From Phocaeicola dorei (GTDB lineage Bacteria > Bacteroidota > Bacteroidia > Bacteroidales > Bacteroidaceae), in the NCBI RefSeq assembly GCF_013009555.1, contig NZ_CP046176.1, positions 5,239,501 to 5,303,500 on the forward strand: DNA of 64,000 nucleotides. Direction: 5' to 3'. The number at the start of each line of letters is the position of its first letter. Position 1 is the stretch's first letter. A program made the position numbers and the translations under genes. The notes under the pieces were generated by a model. The model did no database searches, was not told the DNA's origin, and saw nothing but the letters and a program-made list of their open reading frames with translations. Shown one piece after another: positions 1-10,037 of the stretch.

Positions 1-2
1 GC

Positions 3-1307
3 ACACTGATGCTGTCACCCGTTGATAATCTGGACGAAACTGTACAGAAATTGGGCGGCAAAGTGACACTCACCGTAGACCGAACCAGTGAAAATGCCTT
101 CTCTATCAAAATCCAGAACGCCTCGGCAACCAAAACCTACAAACAGCCGTACAAGTTACCCAATCTGAATATAGACAAGAGCAATACCAACATCCGCTGT
201 TTCCTAGTACCTGAAGGCTCTTATATCAACTTCTTACAATCAAACATCATTCCTATCGGTGGCCTTACTTCTGCCGAGGACAAGAATCCGCTCTCGATGG
301 TACTGCAAAATGTACCCGATCAGGTCAATGCCGGCACTTCACTCGAAGAAGCCGTGGTCGGTATTACTGCCGTCGTCAGCTTCGAAGAAGGGGTGACTAA
401 GACCGTAACCGCCGAAGAACTCCAGTTCACCGCCATCCCCAATATGGAAGAACTGGGTACGAAGACACTGGTAGCCATCTATAACAAGACCTTCAAGGGT
501 GAGAATTGCAACTTGCCGGTGGTAGCCAATGCTACGTTTGAAGTAGTGGAAAAGATTGTATCCATCCAAGTGACGGCTCAACCTACACATACACAATATT
601 ACTATTATACTTCGGCTGCAACCGAAGCGATGACGGATCGTACGCTGGCATTCCTTCCGGAAGGATTGAAAGTAACGGCTACTTATGCCGACGGAAGCAC
701 CCAAATTATTGACAACACACAACTCAGTTTCTCTGCCATTGTCGCCAAAGCCGGTACACAGACCGTAACCATTACTGCCGATGAAGCTACCGCTACCGTA
801 GCAGTTAAAGTGGCCGAATCAACAGTTTCCACTGTCAGCAACTCTGCAGACATTCTGGGAACCGAAGACAATACAACGGAGTGGTGGACTGTCTTTTCTG
901 ACAATTTCAACGTGCCGACCGGTGAAACTAAGTCCATCAGCTTCACCAATTACACCAGCCTGGCTAATAACTGGAGCAACTTCGCTGTCGTTCTCCGCAA
1001 AGCCGATCTTGCCGAATATGCAGTGGTACGCGCCGACAACTATGGATGGGGTGCAGGATACGATGGAAATGCCAGCCTCGTTCACAACGGTACACAAGGC
1101 GACTGGGCTACTTGGCTTGCCGATATGAACGGAGCCAAAGTCACCGTCTACGTGACCAATTGCGGCAATGGTACAACCGACATTCAGGCGGTAATGGAAG
1201 GCACTTCAGGTACCTCCTATGCCCAATACTATTTAGGGATCAACAAAGTAGATATGAACGACTTGAACTTCGCTTTAACGATTGAAGGCGGACATCTCGT
1301 CTTCTAA
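3..1307 (+). CDS. Partial surface glycan-binding-like protein with Big_3-type Ig repeats
   Basis: The frame is open to the left edge, so the N-terminus lies outside the window. About 434 residues are visible. Two stretches, roughly residues 90-185 and 185-272, look like bacterial Ig-like (Big_3-type) domains, with phrases such as GLKVTATYADGST and motifs like VTAQPT. The last ~150 residues are rich in Trp, Asn and Gly and look like a beta-sandwich carbohydrate-binding module. It lies 79 bp upstream of a GH43 lipoprotein on the same strand, so a role as the outer-surface binding protein of an arabinan-type utilisation locus is inferred. No enzyme motif was seen. Family assignment is tentative, and the start cannot be judged. 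Confidence 0.6.
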   Translation, partial: TLMLSPVDNLDETVQKLGGKVTLTVDRTSENAFSIKIQNASATKTYKQPYKLPNLNIDKSNTNIRCFLVPEGSYINFLQSNIIPIGGLTSAEDKNPLSMVLQNVPDQVNAGTSLEEAVVGITAVVSFEEGVTKTVTAEELQFTAIPNMEELGTKTLVAIYNKTFKGENCNLPVVANATFEVVEKIVSIQVTAQPTHTQYYYYTSAATEAMTDRTLAFLPEGLKVTATYADGSTQIIDNTQLSFSAIVAKAGTQTVTITADEATATVAVKVAESTVSTVSNSADILGTEDNTTEWWTVFSDNFNVPTGETKSISFTNYTSLANNWSNFAVVLRKADLAEYAVVRADNYGWGAGYDGNASLVHNGTQGDWATWLADMNGAKVTVYVTNCGNGTTDIQAVMEGTSGTSYAQYYLGINKVDMNDLNFALTIEGGHLVF

Positions 1308-1329
1308 GCCGAATCAGTAATCACACAAA

Positions 1330-1368
1330 CCATGCCGTTTTCCTCAGGAACCAGAAGAAGCGGCATGG
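1330..1368 (+). other. Intergenic hairpin between binding protein and GH43 gene
   Basis: An 8-bp perfect stem (CCATGCCG at 1330-1337 with CGGCATGG at 1361-1368) lies in the 79-bp gap between the two genes. No long T-run follows, so it may be an mRNA-stabilising or attenuating hairpin within an operon rather than a full terminator. Confidence 0.4.
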
Positions 1369-1386
1369 CCTTTAAACTATCAACAG

Positions 1387-3270
1387 ATGAAAAAACTATT
1401 ATCCCTGTGGATGTTCTTACCAATATTCCTTGTTTTAGCCGCTTGTTCTGACAACAGCGAAGATATAGACCGCTATTATGCAACTGTAAGTACTCCGAAA
1501 GTAACTACAACCACACCCACCTCATTGACCGTCACCGCGTCGGTTACGGGTGATCTGAACCAAATAGTCAAGAAAGGCTTCTGTTACAGTACAGCAACTT
1601 CCACACCGACTATCAAAGACCACGTGGTGAATGCCGATGAGAATTTCAGCGCCACCCTCTCAACCTTGACCACCGGTACCTCTTACTATATCCGTGCATA
1701 CGTCTACTGTGACAGCCGCTATGTCTATTCTGAGGTGATCACGGCCACCACAGAAAGCTTAAGCTTAGACGATGAACTCAAGAATTATGTGGCCCCCACC
1801 TACGCCGATGACTATACCTCGATAAGTGACTGGAGCAAACGCTCTCAATGGAATCTTGCCAACGTACACGACCCCTCGGTGGTATTGGCCGAAGATGGTT
1901 ATTATTACATGTATCAGACAGATGCTTCCTATGGAAACGCCCACACGGCAGGCGGGCACTTCCACAGTCGTCGTTCCAAAGACCTTGTCAACTGGGAATA
2001 CCTCGGCGGTACAATGAAGAACCTGCCCGAATGGGTAGTACCTAAGCTCAATGAAATACGCAAAGAAATGGGACTTGCCGAAGTTAACCCTAATATTAAT
2101 GACTTCGGCTATTGGGCTCCCGTAGTACGCAAGGTAAAGAACGGCCTCTATCGCATGTACTATTCCATCGTCTGCCCTGGCACACTCAACGGTGCCAACA
2201 CCTGGTCGGAGCGCGCCTTCATCGGCCTGATGGAAAACAACGACCCCGCCAACAACAACGGCTGGGTGGACAAAGGCTACGTCATCACCAATGCTTCTGA
2301 CAAAGGACTTAACTTCAACATAAAGCCAAATGACTGGGCCAATTGCTACTACAAATGGAATGCCATCGACCCCTCTTACATCATCACGCCCGAAGGCGAA
2401 CACTGGTTGGTCTACGGTTCATGGCATAGCGGCATAGCTGCTCTCAAACTCAATGGCGAGACAGGCAAGCCTGCCGAAACTTTGGGCCAGCCTTGGGCTA
2501 CAGGCCAAGCACCTGCTGAGTATGGTCAGTTAATCGCCACCCGCCAGACAGGTAACCGCTGGCAAGCCAGTGAAGGTCCAGAAATTATTTACCGTGATGG
2601 CTACTACTACCTCTTCCTGGCCTACGACGCCCTTGACGTGCCCTACAACACCCGTGTAGTCCGTTCGAAGAGCATCACTGGTCCCTACGTAGGCATTGAC
2701 GGCAAAGACGTGACCGCCGGTGCCGATGCACTGCCCATAGTGACCCATCCCTATAAATTCAGCAAAGGCTACGGCTGGGTAGGCATCGCCCACTGTGCTA
2801 TCTTCGATGATGGCAAAGACAACTGGTTCTACGTCTCACAAGGTCGCATGCCTAAGGATGTTCCGGGCATCAACGCCAGTAACGCCATCATGATGGGACA
2901 TCTACGCAGCATCCGCTGGACGAAAAACGGTTGGCCTCTCGTAATGCCCGAACGTTACGGAGCCGTTCCCAAAGTAGCCATCACCGAAGAAGAATTGCCC
3001 GGCAATTGGGAACACATCGACCTTACATACAAATATGGAGAGCAGAGAACTTCAGCAACAATGACCCTCGCCGCCGACCACACTATCACCGAAGGTACCT
3101 GGAAAGGCAGTATGTGGAGCTATGACGCCGGCCAACAGATTCTGACTGTTAACGGAGTGGAACTTTATCTGCAACGTGAAACCGATTGGGAAGCCAATCC
3201 ACGTACCCATACCATCGTCTATGCCGGCTATGCCAACAACAAGACGTATTGGGGAAAGAAATCCAAATAA
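1387..3270 (+). CDS. GH43 endo-alpha-1,5-L-arabinanase-like lipoprotein
   Basis: A 627-residue glycoside hydrolase. A lipoprotein signal ends at Cys20 (LVLAAC), which points to the outer membrane. Residues ~35-125 form a fibronectin-III-like domain. The five-bladed GH43 fold follows, with the expected acidic residues: Asp162 in NVHDPS (general base), Asp328 in AIDPSYI (pKa modulator) and Glu396 in ASEGPEI (general acid). The last ~95 residues resemble the beta-rich C-terminal domain of extracellular endo-arabinanases of the AbnB type. The family cleaves the alpha-1,5-linked arabinan backbone. Substrate is inferred from family resemblance. It is probably co-transcribed with the binding protein upstream and is followed by a strong terminator. 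Confidence 0.85.
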   Translation: MKKLLSLWMFLPIFLVLAACSDNSEDIDRYYATVSTPKVTTTTPTSLTVTASVTGDLNQIVKKGFCYSTATSTPTIKDHVVNADENFSATLSTLTTGTSYYIRAYVYCDSRYVYSEVITATTESLSLDDELKNYVAPTYADDYTSISDWSKRSQWNLANVHDPSVVLAEDGYYYMYQTDASYGNAHTAGGHFHSRRSKDLVNWEYLGGTMKNLPEWVVPKLNEIRKEMGLAEVNPNINDFGYWAPVVRKVKNGLYRMYYSIVCPGTLNGANTWSERAFIGLMENNDPANNNGWVDKGYVITNASDKGLNFNIKPNDWANCYYKWNAIDPSYIITPEGEHWLVYGSWHSGIAALKLNGETGKPAETLGQPWATGQAPAEYGQLIATRQTGNRWQASEGPEIIYRDGYYYLFLAYDALDVPYNTRVVRSKSITGPYVGIDGKDVTAGADALPIVTHPYKFSKGYGWVGIAHCAIFDDGKDNWFYVSQGRMPKDVPGINASNAIMMGHLRSIRWTKNGWPLVMPERYGAVPKVAITEEELPGNWEHIDLTYKYGEQRTSATMTLAADHTITEGTWKGSMWSYDAGQQILTVNGVELYLQRETDWEANPRTHTIVYAGYANNKTYWGKKSK

Positions 3271-3302
3271 CATTCCCGCTCCCGCACGCAAACTTCATAT
3301 AG

Positions 3303-3360
3303 AAACAGGACCACTGCCCCTCAAAACAACACCAATGTTTATGGGGCAGTGGTCCTGTTT
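3303..3360. terminator. Strong bidirectional-looking terminator after GH43 gene
   Basis: A perfect 18-bp inverted repeat (3303-3320 with 3343-3360, arm AAACAGGACCACTGCCCC) encloses a 22-nt loop and ends in a T-run. It lies 32 bp after the GH43 stop codon and closes the arabinan-type locus. Confidence 0.85.
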
Positions 3361-3660
3361 TACAAGTCAATAGCAGAAATTAAAGATCATTAAACAGATA
3401 CAAGAGAAACCTATTTCATGAAAAGGAAAAAGAGTTAGGTTCCCTAATCTCCATACAAAAAATCATTATTTTGTTCTTTTACGTTCAAAGACAACCTTTT
3501 ATCCTAATTCTTACTTTTATTTATCACCATAAATCTCTATTCCTTAAACCAACAAACATCATTTGTAGACAAGCAGAGGACACCAGCATCAGATTTTTTG
3601 TTAATTATTAGCCAAATACACACTTTAATTTATAACTTTGCAATTCTAATAGAATGAATT
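3361..3660 (+). promoter_or_regulatory. Intergenic region with probable cysS promoter
   Basis: This 300-bp AT-rich gap holds no credible gene. A -7 box of the Bacteroidetes type, TAACTTTG, lies at 3633-3640, 20 bp before the cysS start codon. No clear -33 TTTG was seen at the usual distance. Confidence 0.5.
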
Positions 3661-5142
3661 ATGGAAAATAAACTAACCATTTACAATACATTAAGCCGTC
3701 AAAAGGAACTTTTCGTTCCCTTGCATGCCCCTCATGTAGGTATGTATGTATGCGGTCCTACCGTATATGGCGACGCCCATTTAGGACACGCACGTCCCGC
3801 CATCACGTTCGATATCCTGTTCCGTTATCTTACCCATCTGGGATACAAGGTACGTTATGTCCGTAACATTACCGATGTCGGTCATCTGGAACACGATGCA
3901 GACGAAGGTGAAGATAAAATCGCCAAAAAGGCCCGTTTGGAACAATTGGAACCCATGGAAGTAGTACAATATTACCTCAATCGCTACCACAAGGCAATGG
4001 AAGCCTTGAATGTACTTCCACCCAGTATCGAGCCACATGCATCAGGTCATATCATTGAACAGATAGAGCTGGTAGAAGAAATTCTGAAAAACGGCTATGC
4101 TTATGAAAGTGAAGGTTCCGTTTATTTCGATGTAGCAAAATACAACAAAGACCATCATTACGGCAAACTGTCCGGCCGTAACCTGGACGATGTGCTGAAC
4201 ACCACCCGCGAACTGGACGGTCAAAGCGAGAAGCGTAATCCTGCCGATTTCGCTCTGTGGAAATGTGCACAACCCGAACATATCATGCGCTGGCCAAGCC
4301 CGTGGAGTAACGGTTTTCCCGGTTGGCATTGTGAATGTACCGCAATGGGCAAAAAATATTTGGGCGAGCATTTCGATATTCATGGAGGGGGAATGGACTT
4401 AATTTTCCCACACCACGAATGTGAGATCGCACAAAGCGTGGCTTCACAAGGAGATGACATGGTTCACTATTGGATGCACAACAACATGATTACCATTAAT
4501 GGGCAGAAGATGGGAAAATCATACGGCAACTTTATTAACTTGGATGAGTTCTTTCACGGTACTCACAAGTTACTGACACAAGCCTACAGCCCCATGACCA
4601 TCCGTTTCTTCATCCTTCAGGCACATTACCGCAGTACAGTGGACTTCAGTAACGAAGCATTACAAGCAGCCGAAAAAGGATTGGAACGACTGACAGAAGC
4701 TGTAAAAGGTCTTGAACGCATCACCCCAAGCGCACAAACCACCGGCATAGAAGGCGTAAAAGACTTACGTGAAAAATGCTATACAGCCATGAACGATGAC
4801 CTGAACTCACCGATTGTCATCGCCCATCTGTTTGACGGCGCCCGTATGATCAACACAGTGCTTGATAAAAAAGCGACCCTTTCCGCCGAAGATCTGGAAG
4901 AGCTGAAAAGTGTGTTCCATCTCTTTATGTATGAAATCCTGGGTATAAAAGAAGAAGCCGCCAATAACGAGGCACGTGAAGAGGCATATGGCAAAGTAGT
5001 AGATATGCTGCTGGAACAACGTATGAAAGCCAAAGCCAATAAAGACTGGGCTACAAGTGATAAAATCCGTGATGAGCTAGCCGCTCTTGGCTTTGAAGTG
5101 AAAGATACCAAAGATGGTTTCACATGGAGACTGAATAAATAG
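3661..5142 (+). CDS. cysS: Cysteinyl-tRNA synthetase
   Basis: A class I aminoacyl-tRNA synthetase of 493 residues that charges tRNA-Cys in the cytoplasm. The HIGH-type motif is seen as AHLGHAR near residue 40, and the KMSKS-type motif as [10 protein letters not shown] near residue 283. The zinc-binding cysteines (CGPTVYG near 30, WHCECTAMG near 225) and [15 protein letters not shown] are in the usual order. Length is typical. It stands alone between the arabinan-type locus and the pigment cluster and is an ordinary housekeeping gene. Confidence 0.97.
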   Translation: MENKLTIYNTLSRQKELFVPLHAPHVGMYVCGPTVYGDAHLGHARPAITFDILFRYLTHLGYKVRYVRNITDVGHLEHDADEGEDKIAKKARLEQLEPMEVVQYYLNRYHKAMEALNVLPPSIEPHASGHIIEQIELVEEILKNGYAYESEGSVYFDVAKYNKDHHYGKLSGRNLDDVLNTTRELDGQSEKRNPADFALWKCAQPEHIMRWPSPWSNGFPGWHCECTAMGKKYLGEHFDIHGGGMDLIFPHHECEIAQSVASQGDDMVHYWMHNNMITINGQKMGKSYGNFINLDEFFHGTHKLLTQAYSPMTIRFFILQAHYRSTVDFSNEALQAAEKGLERLTEAVKGLERITPSAQTTGIEGVKDLREKCYTAMNDDLNSPIVIAHLFDGARMINTVLDKKATLSAEDLEELKSVFHLFMYEILGIKEEAANNEAREEAYGKVVDMLLEQRMKAKANKDWATSDKIRDELAALGFEVKDTKDGFTWRLNK

Positions 5143-5167
5143 AATACGTAGAGCGGTACTATATTTT

Positions 5168-5261
5168 TTCACCACAGACTATACAGATTCACACAGATTA
5201 TCCAACCTAACAATCAATGATTTAAGAAGCATCTGCGTTTATTTGTATAATCTGTGGTGAA
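5168..5261. repeat. Imperfect inverted-repeat element between cysS and TAL
   Basis: The arms TTCACCACAGA (5168-5178) and TCTGTGGTGAA (5251-5261) are exact reverse complements. The left arm runs on into a second related ACAGATTCACACAGATTAT stretch. It fills most of the gap after cysS. It looks like a dispersed repetitive element that could also terminate transcription. I recall similar ATAATCTGTGGTGAA sequences as common in Bacteroides, which a genome self-search would test. Confidence 0.55.
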
Positions 5262-5326
5262 CCTTTCAGATAACCATCAAAACTGAAAAATCTCCCTTCG
5301 GATGGTAATACTTATTTTTAAATAAC

Positions 5327-5334
5327 TATTTTTG
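5327..5334 (+). promoter_or_regulatory. -7 box of pigment cluster first operon
   Basis: TATTTTTG matches TAnnTTTG and lies 36 bp before the ATG chosen for the tyrosine ammonia-lyase. A longer in-frame reading from a TTG at 5332 would place the start codon inside this promoter box, which argues against that start. Confidence 0.6.
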
Positions 5335-5370
5335 CAGAAACTATACAAAACTGCTTATCACACCAATCCA

Positions 5371-6903
5371 ATGCTAGTTGAGAATACAATAACTTTAGCG
5401 TCCCTATATAAGATTTTGTTTGAAGAAGAGCCACTGACACTCTCCGACCCATGTATGCAAAAATTGGAAGAGAGTTTCAATTTTCTAAAAACATTCTCCA
5501 ACGACAAGATCATCTATGGCATCAATACCGGCTTTGGACCGATGGCCCAATACCGTATTGAAGATGAATCCTTGTCACAATTACAGTATAATATCATCCG
5601 CAGCCATGCTACCGGAGCAGGGCAACCCCTTCCGGAACTCTATGTCAAAGCTGCCATGATAGCGCGTCTCTATACTTTTCTGCAAGGCAAATCCGGCGTA
5701 CATAAAGAACTGGCGTTGCTCATTACCGAATTTATCAACCGGGGGATTATTCCATACGTACCCGAACACGGCAGTGTGGGGGCCAGTGGTGATCTGGTAC
5801 AACTCGCCCATATCGCCCTCACTCTGATTGGAGAAGGAGAAGTCTTTTACCAAGGCAAGAAAAGAGATACGGCCTCTGTGCTGGCGGAAAACGGATTGCA
5901 ACCTTTTCAAATGCACATCCGCGAAGGGCTTTCAGTGACCAACGGCACTTCAGTCATGACAGGTATAGGTATTGTCAATCTGATTTACGCACGCCAACTT
6001 ATGCAGTGGGCGGTAGGTGCATCTGTTATGATGAATGAAATAGCCGCCTCATACGATGACTTCATGTCTGAACCGCTGAACGGGGCCAAACAGCATGAAG
6101 GACAACAAGAGATAGCCCGCATGATGCGCCAATGGGTAAAAGGCAGCCTGTGTGTACGCAAAAGAGAGAATGAACTTTATAATGGGAAGCACGAAGAGAA
6201 GATCTTCACCCATAAAGTGCAGCCCTATTATTCGCTACGTTGCATTCCACAAATTCTAGGGCCGGTTTATGATGAATTACTCAATGCTGAAAAAGTATTG
6301 ATAAACGAAATAAATTCAGCTTGTGACAACCCGATAGTGGACCCTGACACACAGAATGTATATCATGGTGGTAACTTCCACGGAGATTATGTATCTTTTG
6401 AAATGGACAAGTTGAAAATAGCAGTCACCAAACTGACGATGCTTGCCGAACGGCAGATTAATTACCTGTTTCACGACCGCATCAACGGCATTCTCCCCCC
6501 CTTTGTCAATATGGGAGTACTGGGATTGAACTATGGCTTGCAAGCATCACAATTTACCGCGACTTCTACCACGGCGGAGTGCCAGACTTTGTCTAATCCG
6601 ATGTATGTGCATAGCATCCCCAACAACAATGACAACCAGGACATTGTAAGCATGGGTACCAATTCCGCCTTGATGGCAAAAACAGTCATTGAAAATGCTT
6701 ATCAGGTGATGGCTATCCTGATGATGGGTATTGTACAAACCATTGATTGCCTGGATATAGCCGACCGGATAAGCCCCCGGTCACAACAAGTATATAAAGA
6801 AATACGAGCATTTTTCCCTGTTTTCCGGGAAGATACACCTAAATATAAAGAGATAGAAAGCATGATGGTATATCTTAAAAAAGGGAGGTTTCAAGAAAAA
6901 TGA
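5371..6903 (+). CDS. Aromatic amino acid (tyrosine) ammonia-lyase
   Basis: A 510-residue MIO-dependent lyase. The self-cyclising Ala-Ser-Gly is at residues 138-140 (GSVGASGDLVQL). INTGFGPMAQ near 51-60 and HSIPNNNDNQDIVSMGT near the C-terminus are strongly conserved family blocks. From memory the sequence is very like the Flavobacterium johnsoniae tyrosine ammonia-lyase of the flexirubin pathway, so the likely reaction is L-tyrosine to 4-coumarate, the aryl starter of the polyene. No histidine-utilisation genes are nearby. The start at 5371 was chosen because the alternative TTG lies in the -7 box. The stop overlaps the next start by 4 bp (ATGA), so it is first in an operon. Confidence 0.88.
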   Translation: MLVENTITLASLYKILFEEEPLTLSDPCMQKLEESFNFLKTFSNDKIIYGINTGFGPMAQYRIEDESLSQLQYNIIRSHATGAGQPLPELYVKAAMIARLYTFLQGKSGVHKELALLITEFINRGIIPYVPEHGSVGASGDLVQLAHIALTLIGEGEVFYQGKKRDTASVLAENGLQPFQMHIREGLSVTNGTSVMTGIGIVNLIYARQLMQWAVGASVMMNEIAASYDDFMSEPLNGAKQHEGQQEIARMMRQWVKGSLCVRKRENELYNGKHEEKIFTHKVQPYYSLRCIPQILGPVYDELLNAEKVLINEINSACDNPIVDPDTQNVYHGGNFHGDYVSFEMDKLKIAVTKLTMLAERQINYLFHDRINGILPPFVNMGVLGLNYGLQASQFTATSTTAECQTLSNPMYVHSIPNNNDNQDIVSMGTNSALMAKTVIENAYQVMAILMMGIVQTIDCLDIADRISPRSQQVYKEIRAFFPVFREDTPKYKEIESMMVYLKKGRFQEK

Positions 6904-7628
6904 AATACGCATTAGTAACAGGAGGAAGCCGGGGAATCGGACGAGCCATTTGTCTGAAACTGGCCGAAATGGGATATCATATACTGATAAACTACCAAAG
7001 CAACGATACGGAAGCTGAAGCCACCCTGCAACAAATACGGGAACAAGGCTCGGATGGCGAACTGATGAAATTTGACGTGACAGATGCAGCAGCCACACAC
7101 GCCGCACTGAACGGATGGATAAAACAGCATCCCGATACTTACATTGAGGTACTGGTGAACAATGCCGGTATACGCCGTGACAACTTGATGCTGTGGATGG
7201 AACAGGAAGAATGGAGCCGGGTACTGGATATCAGTCTGAACGGTTTCTTTAACGTCACCCAACCCTTGCTGAAGAATATGCTGGTAAAGCGATTCGGACG
7301 TATTATCAACATCGTTTCCCTGTCGGGCATCAAAGGGATGCCGGGGCAGACCAACTATTCGGCAGCCAAAGGTGGAATCATAGCCGCTACCAAAGCGTTG
7401 GCGCAGGAAGTTGCCAAAAAACACGTGACGGTAAATGCCATAGCACCGGGATTTATCCGTACAGATATGACAGACGGAATTGATGAGAACGAGTGGAAAA
7501 AACACATCCCGGCAGGACGCTTCGGCGAGCCCGGGGAAGTAGCCGCACTGGTAGGCTTCCTGGCATCCGGGCAAGCTTCCTACATTACCGGAGAAGTGAT
7601 TTCCATCAATGGAGGATTATATACGTAA
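6900..7628 (+). CDS. 3-ketoacyl-ACP reductase (FabG-like SDR)
   Basis: A 242-residue short-chain dehydrogenase. The Rossmann motif TGGSRGIG is at residues ~7-14, NNAGI near 90, a catalytic Ser in the SLSG block, and the YxxxK pair in NYSAAKGG near 151-155. It should reduce the beta-keto group after each condensation, using NADPH, as the ketoreductase of the polyene synthase. It overlaps the ammonia-lyase by 4 bp and is followed after 7 bp by a ketosynthase gene, so translation is probably coupled. Confidence 0.9.
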   Translation: MKYALVTGGSRGIGRAICLKLAEMGYHILINYQSNDTEAEATLQQIREQGSDGELMKFDVTDAAATHAALNGWIKQHPDTYIEVLVNNAGIRRDNLMLWMEQEEWSRVLDISLNGFFNVTQPLLKNMLVKRFGRIINIVSLSGIKGMPGQTNYSAAKGGIIAATKALAQEVAKKHVTVNAIAPGFIRTDMTDGIDENEWKKHIPAGRFGEPGEVAALVGFLASGQASYITGEVISINGGLYT

Positions 7629-7635
7629 GCAAAAG

Positions 7636-8865
7636 ATGAAAAGAGTAGTTATTACAGGAATGGGCATCTATTCGTGCATAGGCAGGAATCAAGAGGAAGT
7701 GAAAGAGTCACTGTTTCAAGGAAAGTCAGGCATCGGAATCGCTCCGGCTCGCAAAGAAATGGGCTATTTCTCGGCGTTAACCGGTCTTGTCGAACGTCCC
7801 GATTTGAAGAAATTATTGGACCGCAAGAAACGCCATAGCCTTGCCGAGCAGGGAGAATACGCCTATATGGCTACCCTGGAAGCATTCCGGCAAGCCCGGA
7901 TAGAAGAAAAGTTCCTGTTGGAGAACGAAGTCGGAATACTGTATGGCAATGACAGTAGTGCTGCTCCGGTTATTCAAGCAATAGATATTATCCGCGAGAA
8001 AAAGAATACGGCATTGGTTGGTTCCGGTTCTATTTTCCAGTCCATGAATTCCACCATTACCATGAATCTTTCGGTTATTTTCCATCTAAAAGGAATTAAC
8101 TTCACTATATCGGGAGCCTGTGCCAGTGGTTCACACGCCATCGGCATGGCTTATCTGCTTATCAAGTCAGGACTTCAGGACTGCATTCTGTGCGGAGGAG
8201 CACAGGAAGTGAACCCTTATTCCGTGGGTAGTTTCGACGGGTTGGGAGCCTTCTCCGTCCGAGAAGACGAACCGGAAAAAGCATCCCGTCCATTCGATAA
8301 AAACCGTGACGGACTAGTACCTAGCGGCGGAGGCGCCAGTCTGGTGCTGGAAAGTTATGAGTCAGCCGTAAAGCGCGGAGCGACTATCCTGGCAGAAGTC
8401 ATAGGATACGGCTTTTCATCCAACGGAGATCACATTTCCGTACCGAATGTGGATGGCCCCAGACGCTCTTTGCAGATGGCAGTCAAGGATGCGGGTATTC
8501 CTTTGGAAGAGATTGCATACATCAATGCACATGCCACATCCACTCCTGTAGGTGATTTGAACGAGGCAAAGGCCATAGCGGAAGTATTCGGGAGCCATCA
8601 TCCCTACGTCACATCCACCAAATCACAGACCGGACATGAGATGTGGATGGCAGGAGCCAGTGAAGTCATTTACTCCACTTTGATGATGAACAACGGATTC
8701 ATCGCACCCAACCTCAATTTTGAGGAGCCCGATGAAGCCTCTGCCCTGCTGAATATCCCTTCCCGAAGGGTAGAAACGGAATTTGACACATTCTTATCCA
8801 ACTCATTCGGATTCGGAGGAACCAATTCCTCACTGATTATCCGCAAATTCAAAGAAAACAATTAA
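7636..8865 (+). CDS. Beta-ketoacyl-ACP synthase (KS-1)
   Basis: A 409-residue ketosynthase of the FabB/FabF family. The catalytic triad is intact: Cys162 (SGACASGSHA), His299 (NAHATSTPVGD) and His334 (SQTGHEMWM). It begins MKRVVITGMGIYS, the usual KS N-terminus, so the ATG at 7636 is preferred to an in-frame upstream ATG at 7609 that would overlap the reductase. It should catalyse decarboxylative elongation with malonyl-ACP. Which cycle it serves compared with the other two ketosynthases cannot be told from sequence. Confidence 0.92.
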   Translation: MKRVVITGMGIYSCIGRNQEEVKESLFQGKSGIGIAPARKEMGYFSALTGLVERPDLKKLLDRKKRHSLAEQGEYAYMATLEAFRQARIEEKFLLENEVGILYGNDSSAAPVIQAIDIIREKKNTALVGSGSIFQSMNSTITMNLSVIFHLKGINFTISGACASGSHAIGMAYLLIKSGLQDCILCGGAQEVNPYSVGSFDGLGAFSVREDEPEKASRPFDKNRDGLVPSGGGASLVLESYESAVKRGATILAEVIGYGFSSNGDHISVPNVDGPRRSLQMAVKDAGIPLEEIAYINAHATSTPVGDLNEAKAIAEVFGSHHPYVTSTKSQTGHEMWMAGASEVIYSTLMMNNGFIAPNLNFEEPDEASALLNIPSRRVETEFDTFLSNSFGFGGTNSSLIIRKFKENN

Positions 8866-8886
8866 TTTAAACCAATATATAAATTT

Positions 8887-9138
8887 ATGACCAACGAAGA
8901 AATCATCGAAAAGATCAGAACCACCCTGGCCGAAGAATTTGAGATTGATGTAGAATTGATTCAGCCGGACGCCCCTTTGATGCAAACCTTGGAATTGGAT
9001 AGCCTTGATTTGGTAGATATGGTAGTACTGATTGACAAGAATTTCGGTTTCACCGTAACAGCCAAAGACTTTGCCGGTATCAGAACCTTCCAGGATTTCT
9101 ATAATCTGGTAATTTCGCACATACAAAAAGAAGACTGA
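8887..9138 (+). CDS. Acyl carrier protein (ACP-1)
   Basis: A small acidic protein of 83 residues. The phosphopantetheine attachment site is Ser39 in LELDSLDLVDM. It carries the growing chain for the pigment synthase. The last codon overlaps the ATG of the acyltransferase (9138). It differs clearly from the housekeeping AcpP at 61382-61618, which keeps the usual [10 protein letters not shown] motif. Confidence 0.92.
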   Translation: MTNEEIIEKIRTTLAEEFEIDVELIQPDAPLMQTLELDSLDLVDMVVLIDKNFGFTVTAKDFAGIRTFQDFYNLVISHIQKED

Positions 9139-10022
9139 TGCCCGAAACATGGAAAGGTAAAACAAGAGGAGGCACATTCGGATACATGTTCTTCATCTAC
9201 ATGATTCGCTGTCTGGGTATCACTGCGGCTTACGGCTTTCTGTCATTGGTCGTCCTCTATTTTATACCTTTCGCACCGAAAGCTACCGCCAGTACCTGGC
9301 AATACGCACGGAACAGACTGAAATACGGACGTGCCAAAGCCGCCGGAATGTTATTGAAAAATTACTACCGGCTGGGGCAGATATTGATTGACAAAGTAGC
9401 CATCGGCAATGGGATGGCAGACAAATATCATTTCGAGTTCGAGAACTATCAGGCATTTTTGAACGTACTGAATGGAAACACCGGCGTAATTATGATAGGC
9501 GCCCATGTAGGTAATTGGGAAATAGGTGCTCCTTTCTTCGATGAATACGGCAAAAAAATCAATATTGTCATGTTTGATGCCGAACACGAACGGATAAAAG
9601 AGATTCTGGAAAAGAATGCCTCCACACGCGATTATAAAATAATTCCCGTAAATGAAGACAATCTGACCCATGTATTCCGTATTACAGAGGCACTGGAGCG
9701 CAAAGAATATGTCTGCTTTCAAGGTGACCGCTATCTGAATAAAGAGAAATTACTCAGCAGTCCGTTCATGGGAAAAGAAGCCGAATTTCCGATGGGTCCT
9801 TTCCTGCTGGCTTCCAAAATGAGAGTACCTGTCGTATTCTATTTTGCCATGCGTGAAGCGAAAAAAAACTATCGTTTCCATTTCTTTATTGCCGAGGCGG
9901 TAGTACATACCAAAGAGAAGCGGGCCGAACAAGCATTATTGGAGCAATATACACAAACGCTGGAAAAAATCGTCCGGCAGTATCCGGAACAATGGTTCAA
10001 TTACTACCCGTTCTGGGCATAA
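9138..10022 (+). CDS. LpxL/HtrB-family acyltransferase
   Basis: A 294-residue membrane-associated acyltransferase. A hydrophobic segment lies near residues 15-45. The HX4(D/E) catalytic motif is HVGNWE near residue 122, and QGDRYL follows near 195. The lipid-A lauroyltransferase family transfers acyl chains from ACP to a lipid acceptor at the inner membrane. Here it probably moves the polyene acyl chain, or a fatty acid, onto the pigment's lipid partner. That acceptor is inferred, not seen. It overlaps the ACP gene by one base. Confidence 0.82.
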   Translation: MPETWKGKTRGGTFGYMFFIYMIRCLGITAAYGFLSLVVLYFIPFAPKATASTWQYARNRLKYGRAKAAGMLLKNYYRLGQILIDKVAIGNGMADKYHFEFENYQAFLNVLNGNTGVIMIGAHVGNWEIGAPFFDEYGKKINIVMFDAEHERIKEILEKNASTRDYKIIPVNEDNLTHVFRITEALERKEYVCFQGDRYLNKEKLLSSPFMGKEAEFPMGPFLLASKMRVPVVFYFAMREAKKNYRFHFFIAEAVVHTKEKRAEQALLEQYTQTLEKIVRQYPEQWFNYYPFWA

Positions 10023-10037
10023 ATACAAATCTGGATT

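Noticed and set aside
1765..2403. 212-codon open frame on the minus strand
   Set aside because: It lies wholly inside the GH43 catalytic domain, and no signal, motif or ribosome site supports it.
5332..5370. TTG start giving a 523-residue ammonia-lyase
   Set aside because: The codon overlaps the TATTTTTG promoter box, and the family starts near the downstream ATG.
5371..6903. Histidine utilisation gene hutH
   Set aside because: No hutU/hutI/hutG genes nearby. Sequence blocks and neighbours match the tyrosine ammonia-lyase of pigment clusters.
6912..7574. 220-codon open frame on the minus strand
   Set aside because: It is the complement of the FabG-like reductase, which has clear catalytic motifs.
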